NCBI GenBank assembly: GCA_030448245.1
Contig: JAUJNH010000001.1
Span: forward strand, 279,044 to 317,933
DNA from: Acidimicrobiales bacterium
Lineage (GTDB): Bacteria > Actinomycetota > Acidimicrobiia > Acidimicrobiales > JAUJNH01
DNA: 38,890 nt
Direction: 5' to 3'
Each line of letters starts with the position of its first letter. Position 1 is the stretch's first letter. A program made the translations under genes and the position numbers. This document shows positions 16,086 through 24,541 of the stretch, piece after piece. The notes beneath the pieces were generated by a model. The model worked only from the letters and a program-made list of their open reading frames with translations. It did no database searches and was not told where the DNA came from.

Positions 16086-17249
16086 GTGAGCGTCACCAGC
16101 CCCCTGGGGTTCGTCGCGGCCGGCGTCCACGCCGGCATCAAGGCATCAGCCGATCTCGACCTGGCGCTGGTGGCCACCACCGGCGCGGCGCCCGTCGCGG
16201 CCGCTGCGGTGTTCACCCGGAACCTGGCCTGCGCCGCCCCCGTGCAGGTGAGCCGGGCCCACCTGGCGGCAACGGCCGGTCGGGCCGCCGCCGTCGTGCT
16301 GAACAGCGGCAACGCCAACGCGGCTACGGGCGAAGCTGGTCTGGCCGTGGCCCAGAAGACGTGCGCCCTGGTGGCCGCAGGCCTCGGCTGTGCCACCGAG
16401 GAGGTGCTGGTATGCAGCACCGGCCTCATCGGCATACCCATGCCGATCGGGCCCTTCCGCGCCGGCGTGCCGGCCGTCGTGGCCGGGCTCCGGCCCCAGG
16501 GAGGAGCCGACGCAGCCACCGCCATCATGACCACCGACACCGTGGCGAAGGAGGCGACGGCCACGTCCGGAGGGGTCACCGCCGGCGGCATGGCGAAGGG
16601 TGCGGCGATGCTGGCCCCTGACATGGCGACCATGCTGGCCGTCGTCACGATCGACGCCGATGTCGACCCAGCCGTGCTTCAGCGGTTGCTTCAGGCCGCG
16701 GTGGACGTCAGCTTCAACCGCCTCACCGTGGATGGCTGCACCAGCACCAACGACACGGTCATCGTGCTGGCGAGCGGCCAGGCCGGCGCGGCCGAGGAGG
16801 CCGTCGTCGGCGGGCTGCTGAGCGAGGTGACGACCAGCCTGGCCTCACAGATGTGCGGCGACGCCGAGGGAGCCACCAAGGTGGTCCGGGTCGAGGTGCG
16901 GGGCGCCGCCAGCGACCAGGAGGCCGCCGCGGCCGCCCGGAAGGTGGCCCAGAGCCAGCTGGTCAAGTGCTCGTGGTACGGCCAGGACCCGTACTGGGGC
17001 CGGGTCCTCTCCGAGCTCGGCTCGGCTGGTGTCCGCCTCGACCTGGGGGCGGTCAGCATCGCCTACGGGGACGAGGTGGTCAGCCGCGGCGCCGTCGAGG
17101 TCGAGCACGACCCAGGCGCGGTCACCGACCACATGGCCGGGCGGTCCATCCGCCTCACCTGCGACCTCGGCGTCGGCCCCGGGTCCTGGTGGCTGCTCAC
17201 CAACGACCTGACCCACGCCTACGTCGACGAGAACATGGGCACCTCATGA
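16086..17249 (+). CDS. argJ: Ornithine acetyltransferase / N-acetylglutamate synthase ArgJ, first copy
   Basis: Moves the acetyl group from N-acetylornithine to glutamate, recycling acetyl units; some members also make N-acetylglutamate from acetyl-CoA. The 387 residues include NSGNANAATG, LVCSTGLIGIPMP, MTTDTVAKEA and the self-cleavage region KGAAMLAPDMATML. Thr182 of that region becomes the nucleophile of the beta chain. The C-terminus has CSWYGQDPYWGR and ends ENMGTS. By eye it matches the second copy (19771-20934) in about four of five residues at identical length, and both look functional. The stop overlaps argB in ATGA. Confidence 0.95.
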   Translation: MSVTSPLGFVAAGVHAGIKASADLDLALVATTGAAPVAAAAVFTRNLACAAPVQVSRAHLAATAGRAAAVVLNSGNANAATGEAGLAVAQKTCALVAAGLGCATEEVLVCSTGLIGIPMPIGPFRAGVPAVVAGLRPQGGADAATAIMTTDTVAKEATATSGGVTAGGMAKGAAMLAPDMATMLAVVTIDADVDPAVLQRLLQAAVDVSFNRLTVDGCTSTNDTVIVLASGQAGAAEEAVVGGLLSEVTTSLASQMCGDAEGATKVVRVEVRGAASDQEAAAAARKVAQSQLVKCSWYGQDPYWGRVLSELGSAGVRLDLGAVSIAYGDEVVSRGAVEVEHDPGAVTDHMAGRSIRLTCDLGVGPGSWWLLTNDLTHAYVDENMGTS

Positions 17250-18136
17250 GGTCGGCTGATGATCAGGGACCAAAGGCGGACGTCAGCCCCGAGGCGGCGG
17301 CCGAGGTCCTGGTCGAGGCGCTGCCCTACCTGCGCCGCTTCGCCGGCAGCGTCATCGTCGTCAAGTACGGCGGCAACGCCCTGAACGACACCCTCGGCGA
17401 CCCGCTCGAGGTGTTCGCCAGCGACATCGTCCTCATGCACTCTGTCGGCCTGCGCCCGCTGGTCGTGCACGGAGGGGGCCCGCAGATCAGCGCCCTTCTC
17501 CAGCGCCTCGGGATGGTCTCGCAGTTCCACGAGGGGCTGCGGGTCACCGACAAGGAGACTCTCGAGATCGCCCGGATGGTGCTGGTCGGCAAGGTCAACA
17601 AGGACATCGTCAGCGCCATCAACACAAAGGCGCCGGTGGCCGTCGGCATCAGCGGCGAAGACGGCGCCTTCCTCAGGGTGACCGCCCGCGACCCCGCCCT
17701 CGGCTACGTGGGCGACGTGCGCAGCGTCGACACCACCCTGCTCGACAAGCTCCTGGCCGAGCAGCTGGTGCCGGTGATCGCCACCATCGGCACCGATGAC
17801 GACGGCAACGCCTACAACGTCAACGCCGACACCGCGGCTGCGGCGATCGCAGCCGCCCTGGGAGCCGAGAAGCTGATCCACCTCACCAACGTCGAGGGGA
17901 TCCGCGCCGTGGCGACCGACCCCACCACCCGGCAGAGCCACCTGCGGGCCGACGAGCTGGACCACCTGCTGCAGTCGGGTGCCCTCGCCGGTGGCATGGC
18001 CCCAAAGGCCCAGTCGTGCCTGCACGCCGTGCGCAACGGGGTGGCCGCCGCCCACGTCCTCGACGGCCGGGTGCCCCACGTGCTGCTGCTCGAGCTGTTC
18101 ACCGAGGCCGGCATCGGGACGATGGTGAGCCCGTGA
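17246..18136 (+). CDS. argB: Acetylglutamate kinase, first copy
   Basis: Phosphorylates N-acetylglutamate, usually the arginine-inhibited step of the pathway. The 296-residue protein has the nucleotide-binding VVKYGGNAL, the substrate loop VVHGGGPQIS, and the C-terminal NVEGIRAV and GGMAPK segments of the amino acid kinase fold. Over about 277 aligned residues it differs from the second copy at about 21 positions. Many codon differences between the copies are silent, so both appear to have been under selection. It overlaps argJ by four bases (ATGA), and its stop overlaps a GTG that starts a truncated argD. Confidence 0.94.
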   Translation: MRSADDQGPKADVSPEAAAEVLVEALPYLRRFAGSVIVVKYGGNALNDTLGDPLEVFASDIVLMHSVGLRPLVVHGGGPQISALLQRLGMVSQFHEGLRVTDKETLEIARMVLVGKVNKDIVSAINTKAPVAVGISGEDGAFLRVTARDPALGYVGDVRSVDTTLLDKLLAEQLVPVIATIGTDDDGNAYNVNADTAAAAIAAALGAEKLIHLTNVEGIRAVATDPTTRQSHLRADELDHLLQSGALAGGMAPKAQSCLHAVRNGVAAAHVLDGRVPHVLLLELFTEAGIGTMVSP

Positions 18137-18204
18137 CGGCACACGCGTTCGGTGTCGACGTGGCGCTGGAGCGCTGCCCGTTCATGCCCACCTACGCAGC
18201 CCCG
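18133..18204 (+). pseudogene. argD: 5' stub of argD, first copy
   Basis: About 24 codons, beginning VTAHAFGVD and reaching ALERCPFMPTYA, match the start of the intact argD at 21824 and overlap the argB stop in the same GTGA arrangement. Homology then stops abruptly near 18200-18205, and the sequence continues with an inverted argF/argD segment. The stub lacks every catalytic element of the aminotransferase and cannot work. Confidence 0.8.
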
Positions 18205-19000
18205 CGCACGCCGCCTGGCGATCTCGGTTCTTGCCTTGCCGTAGGCCTCCACGTGCGAGCGCCCGTCGAGCCGCCGAGACGGGAGCAGGAACTGCACGCC
18301 GGGTCGGCATCTCCGCCGTTCTGCCTACGCCAGGCACCGGCGAGGAGGGAGACGCCTGCTGATCCTGTCGCCGGTGATGATGAGCGCCGCCGCAGCGATC
18401 GCCGTGGGCGGATGGCGTTGCGGAACAGGCCCGGCGGAGCAGCTTGGCCTGCGCGAGCCGGGGCGTCGCGCCTGGGCCGAGCTCGGCCGCCAGCAGCCCT
18501 GTCCCCGCACGGTGCAGACCGCCGGCAGGCGCTCCAGACCGGCTCGAGGCGCGGCCGGGTTGCGCCAGCCTGCCCGGGCAGCCCTTCGTCGGTGCCCATC
18601 ACGCGCACGGTGGCGGCGGCGGCCGCGGCGAGCGGCCGATCAGCGCTGGCGGCGGTCCCGTGGTCGCCGGGACGGAAGGAGCGAAGCCGATTTCGCCCGG
18701 GCCCAGCAGGCGCCGACCGGCACGCCGTTCTCGCGAGGGCTCGCTGAAGGCCACCACGTCCGCCGCGGCACTCTTCGCCGAGGTCGCCGAAGCCGAACCA
18801 GCGGCCGGTGCGGCCCCAGCCCTTGCCCTTGCACCTCGTCGACGATCAGCAGCAGGCCGGAGGTCGTCACACAGGGCCAGCGAGAAGCCGGCCAGGTAGC
18901 CTGGAGGCGCCGAACCACCTCCTTCACCCGCGGCACCGGCTTCGACCAGCACGGCCGCGGATGTAGTCGTCGACTGGCGGCGGCGGCGGCGTCCACGTCG
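18205..19000 (-). pseudogene. Inverted, degraded argD-argF segment
   Basis: Read on the minus strand, this matches the intact region from about 22340 (argD, GDVDAAAAAV) to about 23140 (first codons of argF), including the whole argD-argF spacer. Recognisable pieces include LLLIVDEVQ, NGVPVGACWARA and the spacer stretch CTCGGCGGCTCGACGGGCG. Identity is patchy, with many small insertions and deletions in both directions, so no frame is open for long. The left junction is to the argD stub and the right junction to a truncated argC. It could be a decayed inverted duplication or a noisy fold-back segment in the assembly. No functional gene lies here. Confidence 0.75.
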
Positions 19001-19003
19001 CCC

Positions 19004-19774
19004 CTGGTGGCCGAGATGAGTGGCCGGGTCGGCCACGTCGTCGACCTCGGCGCCGACTTCAGGTTGCGGGACCCGGCCGCCTACCCGGGGTGGTACGGCC
19101 ACGAGCACCCCCGTCCCGACCTCCTGGCCGACGCGGCCTACGGCCTCCCCGAGCTGTTCCGCCAGCCGCTCCGGGGAGCCCGCCTGGTGGCTGCTGCCGG
19201 GTGCTACGTCACCGCCAGCAGCCTCGCCCTCGCCCCGTTCGTGCGGGCCGGGGCCGTCGAGCCCACCGGGGCCATCGTCGATGCCTACAGCGGGGTCAGC
19301 GGCGCCGGCCGGGCGCCGAAGCCGAACCTGCACTTCTGCACCGTCGACGAGGATCTCACCGCCTACGGCCTGGTCACCCACCGCCACACGCCCGAGATCG
19401 AGCAGGCCACGGGGGCCCAGGTGCTGTTCACCCCCCACCTGGCTCCCACCAACCGCGGCATCCTCGCCACCGTCTACGCCCGGGCCCGCGAGCCGGGGTT
19501 CAGCAGCGGGGACGCCCTCGAGGTGCTGGCCGCCGCCTACGCCGACGAGCCGTTCGTGGTGGTGTCGGAGCGTTCGCCGTCGACAAAGGCGACGCTCGGG
19601 TCCAACGTCTGCCAGCTCACCGCCCGGGTCGATCCCCGCACGGGCTGGGTGGTGGCCATCGCCGCCCTCGACAACCTCGTCAAGGGCGCCAGCGGCCAGG
19701 CCCTGCAGTGCGCCAACCTGGCCCTCGGCCTCGACGAGGCCCTCGGCCTCCCCCTCGCCGGACTGACCCCATGA
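19004..19774 (+). pseudogene. argC: 5'-truncated second copy of argC
   Basis: Encodes residues 85-340 of ArgC in a clean frame of the same length as the matching part of the first copy. It keeps the catalytic cysteine codon (19202-19204) and the C-terminal DNLVKGASGQALQC. The NADPH-binding N-terminal third, including GASGYTG, is absent, so it should be inactive unless translated with another start and complemented. The first 57 bases are identical to the first copy, after which the two diverge. The stop overlaps the ATG of the second argJ (ATGA). Confidence 0.85.
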
Positions 19775-20934
19775 GCGTTACCGCTCCGCAGGGCTTCGTC
19801 GCCGCCGGCGTGCCCGCCGGCATCAAGGCGTCCGGCGACCTCGACCTGGCGCTGGTGGCGACGGCCGACGGCGCGCCCTGCACCGCGGCCGCCGTGTTCA
19901 CCCGGAACCTGGCCTGCGCCGCGCCCGTCCAGGTGAGCAGGGCCCACCTGGCCGCCACCGGTGGGCGGGCCGCGGCCGTGGTGCTGAACAGCGGCAACGC
20001 CAACGCAGCCACCGGCCCGGCGGGGCTGGCCGTGGCCGAGGAGGCCTGCGCCCTGGTGGCCGGCGGGATCGGGTGCGCCCCGGAGGAGGTGCTCGTCTGC
20101 AGCACCGGCCTGATCGGCATCCCGATGCCCCCCGAGCCGTTCCGCACGGGCGTGCCCGCGGCGGTGGCCGGGCTGCGGGCGGGCGGAGGAGCCGAGGCCG
20201 CCCGGGCGATCATGACCACCGACACCATGGCCAAGGAGGCGGCGGCGTCGGCCGGCGGGGTGACCGCCGGCGGCATGGCGAAGGGCGCGGCGATGCTCGC
20301 CCCGAACATGGCGACGATGCTCGCGGTGCTCACCATCGATGCCGAGGTCGAGCTGGCCGCGCTCCAGCGGTCGCTCCAGGCCGCGGTCGACGCCAGCTTC
20401 AACCGCCTCACCGTTGACGGGTGCACCAGCACCAACGACACCGTGATCGTGCTGGCGGGCGGGTCGGGACCGGCGGTCGACGAGGCGCGTGCGACGGCAC
20501 TGCTCACCCAAGTGGCCACCGGCCTGGCGTCGCAGATGTGCGGTGACGCGGAGGGGGCCACCAAGGTCGTGCGGGTCCAGGTGACGGGCGCGGCCACCGA
20601 CGACGAGGCCGCCGCCGCCGCCCGCAAGGTGGCCGAGAGCCAGCTGGTCAAGTGCTCGTGGTACGGCCAGGACCCGTACTGGGGGCGGATCCTGTCCGAG
20701 CTCGGCACCGCCGGCGTCCAGCTCGACCTCGGCACCGTCAGCATCGCCTACGGGGACCAGGTGGTGAGCCGGGGAGCCGTCGAGGTCGACCACGACGGCG
20801 GCGCCCTGGCCGCCCACATGGCCGAACGGTCCCTCCAGGTCACCTGCGACCTCGGGGTGGGCGGCGGCAGCTGGTGGCTGCTCACCAACGACCTGACCCA
20901 CGCCTACATCGACGAGAACAGGGGCACCTCGTGA
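19771..20934 (+). CDS. argJ: Ornithine acetyltransferase / N-acetylglutamate synthase ArgJ, second copy
   Basis: A 387-residue paralogue of the gene at 16086, with the same reaction and full set of motifs: NSGNANAATG, LVCSTGLIGIPMP, KGAAMLAPNMATML with the cleavage threonine, and CSWYGQDPYWGR. Here the residue before MATML is Asn, the commoner form, where the first copy has Asp. The gene is coupled to the truncated argC (ATGA) and to argB (GTGA). Because this set continues directly into intact argD-argF-argR-argG, it is probably the ancestral operon body, and the upstream set is probably the extra one. Confidence 0.94.
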   Translation: MSVTAPQGFVAAGVPAGIKASGDLDLALVATADGAPCTAAAVFTRNLACAAPVQVSRAHLAATGGRAAAVVLNSGNANAATGPAGLAVAEEACALVAGGIGCAPEEVLVCSTGLIGIPMPPEPFRTGVPAAVAGLRAGGGAEAARAIMTTDTMAKEAAASAGGVTAGGMAKGAAMLAPNMATMLAVLTIDAEVELAALQRSLQAAVDASFNRLTVDGCTSTNDTVIVLAGGSGPAVDEARATALLTQVATGLASQMCGDAEGATKVVRVQVTGAATDDEAAAAARKVAESQLVKCSWYGQDPYWGRILSELGTAGVQLDLGTVSIAYGDQVVSRGAVEVDHDGGALAAHMAERSLQVTCDLGVGGGSWWLLTNDLTHAYIDENRGTS

Positions 20935-21827
20935 CCGCCGACGGGACAGGGGCGAAGGGCGAGGTGAGCGCGGAGGTCGCGGGAGCGATCGCCGAGGTCC
21001 TGGTTGAAGCGCTGCCCTACCTGCGCCGCTTCGCCGGCAGCGTCATCGTCGTCAAGTACGGCGGCAACGCCCTGCACGACACCGAGGGCGACCCCCTCGA
21101 GGTGTTCGCCAACGACATCGTCCTGATGCACTCGGTGGGGCTGCGGCCGGTCGTGGTCCACGGGGGCGGCCCGCAGATCAGCGCCCTCATGCAGCGGCTC
21201 GGGATGGTCTCGCAGTTCCACGAGGGGCTCCGGGTCACCGACGCCGACACGCTCGACGTCGCCCGCATGGTGCTGGTCGGCAAGGTCAACAAGGACATCG
21301 TCAGCGCCATCAACACCAAGGCTCCGGTGGCCGTGGGCATCAGCGGCGAGGACGGCGCCTTCCTCAGGGTCACGGCCAGGGACCCGGCGCTCGGTTACGT
21401 CGGCGACGTGCGCAGCGTCGACACCACCCTCCTCGACAAGCTGCTGTCCGAGCAGCTGGTGCCGGTCATCGCCACCATCGGCACCGACGACGACGGCAAC
21501 GCGTACAACGTCAACGCCGACACGGCCGCCGCCGCCATCGCCGCCGCCCTGCGGGCCGAGAAGCTGATCCACCTCACCAACGTCGAGGGGATCCGCACGG
21601 TGGCCGCCGACGCCACCACCCAGCTGAGTCACCTGCGGGCCGACGAGCTGGACGAGCTGCTGCGGTCAGGCGCCCTGGCCGGCGGCATGGGTCCGAAGGG
21701 CGAGTCGTGCCTGCACGCGGTGCGCAACGGTGTAGCGGCGGCCCACGTCCTGGACGGACGGGTGCCCCACGTCCTGCTGCTCGAGCTGTTCACCGAGGCG
21801 GGAATCGGGACCATGGTGAGCCCGTGA
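20931..21827 (+). CDS. argB: Acetylglutamate kinase, second copy
   Basis: A 298-residue acetylglutamate kinase starting at GTG, which overlaps the argJ stop. It carries VVKYGGNALHDTEGDP, VVHGGGPQISALMQRLG and NVEGIRTV. The N-terminal dozen residues differ most from the first copy, while the active-site segments are identical. It leads into intact argD through a GTGA overlap. Confidence 0.94.
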   Translation: MTADGTGAKGEVSAEVAGAIAEVLVEALPYLRRFAGSVIVVKYGGNALHDTEGDPLEVFANDIVLMHSVGLRPVVVHGGGPQISALMQRLGMVSQFHEGLRVTDADTLDVARMVLVGKVNKDIVSAINTKAPVAVGISGEDGAFLRVTARDPALGYVGDVRSVDTTLLDKLLSEQLVPVIATIGTDDDGNAYNVNADTAAAAIAAALRAEKLIHLTNVEGIRTVAADATTQLSHLRADELDELLRSGALAGGMGPKGESCLHAVRNGVAAAHVLDGRVPHVLLLELFTEAGIGTMVSP

Positions 21828-23017
21828 CCGCCCACGCCTTTCCCGTCGACCACGAGCTGGAGCGCTGCCCGTTCATGCCCACGTACGCGCCGCCCCAGGT
21901 GCTGTTCGTGCGAGGGCGCGGCACCGAGCTGTGGGACGAGGCCGGGCGGCGCTACCTCGACTTCCTCTGCGGCCTGGGCGTCACCAGCCTGGGCCACGCC
22001 CACCCCGAGGTGGCGGCGGCGGTGGCCGAGCAGGCCGCCACCCTCCTCCACGTCTCCAACCTGTTCGCCACCCGCCCCGCGGCGGGTGTGGCCGCCACCC
22101 TCGACCGGCACCTCGGAGGCGGCGGCCAGGTCTTCTTCACGAACTCGGGGGCCGAGGCCAACGAGTGCGCCATCAAGCTGGCCCGGCGCTGGGGCGGCGG
22201 CCAGCACGGCCGCTGGCAGGTGATCTCGGCGTACGGCAGCTTCCACGGGCGCACCCTGGCCGCGCTGGCGGCCACCGGCCAGCCCACGAAGCACGAGCCC
22301 TTCCAGCCGCTCCCACCCGGCTTCCGCCACGTGGCCTGGGGCGACGTGGACGCCGCCGCCGCCGCGGTCGACGACACCGTCGCGGCCGTGCTGGTCGAGC
22401 CGGTGCAGGGTGAAGGAGGGGTGGTTCCGGCGCCTCCGGGCTACCTGGCCGGCCTGCGCGAGCTGTGTGACGACCTCGGCCTGCTGCTGATCGTCGACGA
22501 GGTGCAGACGGGGCTGGGCCGCACCGGCCGCTGGTTCGGCTTCCAGCACGACCTCGGCGAGGGGGTGCAGCCGGACGTGGTGACGCTGGCCAAGGCCCTC
22601 GGGAACGGCGTGCCGGTCGGCGCCTGCTGGGCCCGGGCCGAGGTGGCCGGCTCCTTCCGTCCCGGCGACCACGGGACCACTTATGGCGGTCAGCCGCTCG
22701 CCGCGGCCGCCGCCGCCACCGTGCTGGCCGTGATGGAGCGCGACGGGCTGCCCGGGCGGGCTGACGCGGCCGGCCGGCGCCTCCGGGCCGGTCTGGAGCG
22801 CCTGCCGGCGGTCTGCACCGTGCGGGGACGGGGGCTGCTGCTGGCGGCCGAGCTCGAGCCCGGGTGCGACGCCCGGCTCGTGCAGGCCGAGCTGCTCCGC
22901 CGGGGCCTGGTCACCAACGCCGTCACGCCCACGGCGATCCGCCTGGCCCCGGCGCTCATCGTCACCGACGACGAGATCGACGAGGCCGTCTCCCTCCTCG
23001 CCGGGGTGCTGGCGTGA
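21824..23017 (+). CDS. argD: Acetylornithine aminotransferase
   Basis: PLP-dependent conversion of N-acetylglutamate semialdehyde to N-acetylornithine. The 397-residue protein has the class III aminotransferase signature: FTNSGAEANECAIKLARR, SAYGSFHGRTLAAL, LLLIVDEVQTGLGRTG with the PLP-binding Asp, TLAKALGNGVPVGA with Schiff-base Lys257, and TTYGGQPLAAAAA. Start GTG 21824 overlaps the argB stop. This is the only complete argD in the window. A 109-base spacer separates it from argF. Confidence 0.95.
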   Translation: MTAHAFPVDHELERCPFMPTYAPPQVLFVRGRGTELWDEAGRRYLDFLCGLGVTSLGHAHPEVAAAVAEQAATLLHVSNLFATRPAAGVAATLDRHLGGGGQVFFTNSGAEANECAIKLARRWGGGQHGRWQVISAYGSFHGRTLAALAATGQPTKHEPFQPLPPGFRHVAWGDVDAAAAAVDDTVAAVLVEPVQGEGGVVPAPPGYLAGLRELCDDLGLLLIVDEVQTGLGRTGRWFGFQHDLGEGVQPDVVTLAKALGNGVPVGACWARAEVAGSFRPGDHGTTYGGQPLAAAAAATVLAVMERDGLPGRADAAGRRLRAGLERLPAVCTVRGRGLLLAAELEPGCDARLVQAELLRRGLVTNAVTPTAIRLAPALIVTDDEIDEAVSLLAGVLA

Positions 23018-23126
23018 GCGGAGACGGCCCGGAGGTGGGCGCCCGGCGTGCCGGTTCCTGCTCCGTCTCGGCGGCTCGACGGGCGCTCGCACGGCGGAGG
23101 GCCGGCGGGAGCGAACCGAGGATGCC

Positions 23127-24051
23127 GTGAGCGGCGTGCGCCACGTGCTCGAGGTCGACGACCTCAGCGCCGAGGAGATCGTGGCCGTCCTCGACCTGGC
23201 CGAGCGGCCCCACCCGGCCCCGGCCCTGTCGGGCCGGGGGGTGGCCCTGGTGTTCGAGAAGCCCTCGAACCGCACCCGCAACGCCACCGAGATGGCCGTG
23301 TTCCAGCTGGGCGGCCACCCGGTCAGCCTCCAGGCGGCCGAGGTGGGGCTCGACGAGCGGGAGACCGTCGAGGACGTGGCCCGCACCCTGGGCTCGTATC
23401 ACCGGGTGGTCTGCGCCCGCACGTTCGCCCACGACACCCTCGTGCGGATGGCCGACGCTCTCGACGGGATGGGGGCGGCGGTGCCGGTGGTCAACCTGCT
23501 CTCCGACGACGCCCATCCCTGCCAGGCGCTCGCCGACGTCCTGACCGTGCGCCAGCAGCTGGGGGCGTCGAGGGCCGCACGGTGGCCTGGGTCGGCGACG
23601 GCAACAACGTGGCCCGGTCGCTGGCGCTGGCGGTGGTCCGCCTGGGCGGGCGGATGCGGGTGGCCAGCCCCAGCGGGTTCACGCTCGACGAGGCCGCCAT
23701 CGACCGGATCCGCGCCGCGGGCCCCGGCGACCTCGAGGTCCTTGACCGCCCGGAGCCGGCTGTCGCCGGGGCCGACGTGGTGGCCACCGACGTGTGGACC
23801 TCGATGGGCCAGGAGGCCGAGGCGGCCGCCCGTCGCCGCGCCTTGCGGGGTGGACGGTGACCACTGCCCTGCTCGAGCGGGCGGCGACCGACGGGATCCT
23901 CCTCCACTGCCTGCCGGCCCACCGCGACGAGGAGGTGGCGGCCGACGCCCTGGACGGGCCCCGCAGCCGCGTCTGGCAGCAGGCCGCGAACCGCATGCAC
24001 GTCGCCCGGGGCCTGTTCCTGTGGCTGGTGGCCGCCGGCGGAGCCACCTGA
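23127..24051 (+). CDS. argF: Ornithine carbamoyltransferase (frame broken twice)
   Basis: Makes citrulline from ornithine and carbamoyl phosphate. Three frames contribute. The first (to about 23565) has FEKPSNRTRNATEMAVFQLG with the carbamoyl-phosphate loop (Asn where STRTR is usual) and HPCQALADVL. The second (to about 23850) has TVAWVGDGNNVARSLA and ADVVATDVWTSMGQ. The third has LLHCLPAHRDEEV with the catalytic cysteine, and NRMHVARGLF. The breaks lie in GGGGG at 23561-23565 and GGGG at 23847-23850. One extra G at each restores about 308 residues, normal for the family. GTG 23127 has GAGG five bases upstream. The stop overlaps argR (TGATG). Confidence 0.87.
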
Positions 24052-24526
24052 TGGCCTCGAACCGGCTGGCCAAGACCCAGCGCCAGCACCGCGTGGTGAA
24101 GCTGCTGTCCGACCATCACGTCACCAGCCAGACCCAGCTGGTCGAGCTGCTCGCCGCCGACGGCGTCGTGGCCACCCAGGCCACGGTGAGCAGGGACCTC
24201 GAGGAGCTGGGCGCGGTGAAGGTGCGGGTGCCGGGCGGCGAGATGGTCTACGCCGTGCCCGAGCTGTCCAGGGACCGCCTGGCCCCGGAGGACCACCTGC
24301 GGCGCGTCCTGGCCGACTGGGTGGTGCAGGTGGCCCACAGCGGCACCCTCGTCGTCGTCCAGACCCCCCGGGGTGCGCCCACGTCGTCGGCTCGGCCATC
24401 GACCGCAGCGGCGTCGCCGGCGTCCTCGGCACGGTCGCCGGCGACGACACGCTCCTGGTGGTCGCCGACGAGCGCACGGGCGCAGCCAAGGTCGCCATGA
24501 AGATCTCGGCCCTCGCGGGCCTCTAG
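24051..24526 (+). CDS. argR: Arginine repressor ArgR (frame broken once)
   Basis: Hexameric arginine-responsive repressor of arginine synthesis genes. The N-terminal winged helix has RQHRVVKLLSDHHVTSQTQL and the recognition helix region ATQATVSRDLEELGAVKV. The C-terminal oligomerisation and arginine-binding domain is split. TLVVVQTP ends one frame, and PGCAHVVGSAIDRSGVAGVL with GTVAGDDTLLVVADE continues in the next up to the stop at 24524. The break lies in the C run near 24363-24367, and one extra C joins them into about 158 residues. It overlaps argF by one base. The palindrome before argC is the likely target, making the operon self-regulated. Confidence 0.87.
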
Positions 24527-24541
24527 GAAGGGATGTTTGCC

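Noticed and set aside
18207..18747. Continuation of ArgD1 as a novel 200-residue C-terminal domain
   Set aside because: The Arg/Pro/Ala-rich translation is simply antisense to the inverted argD/argF segment. Its reverse complement matches the intact argD-argF region.
18133..19000. Insertion sequence as the cause of the arg rearrangement
   Set aside because: No transposase frame, terminal inverted repeats or target-site duplication is visible at either junction.
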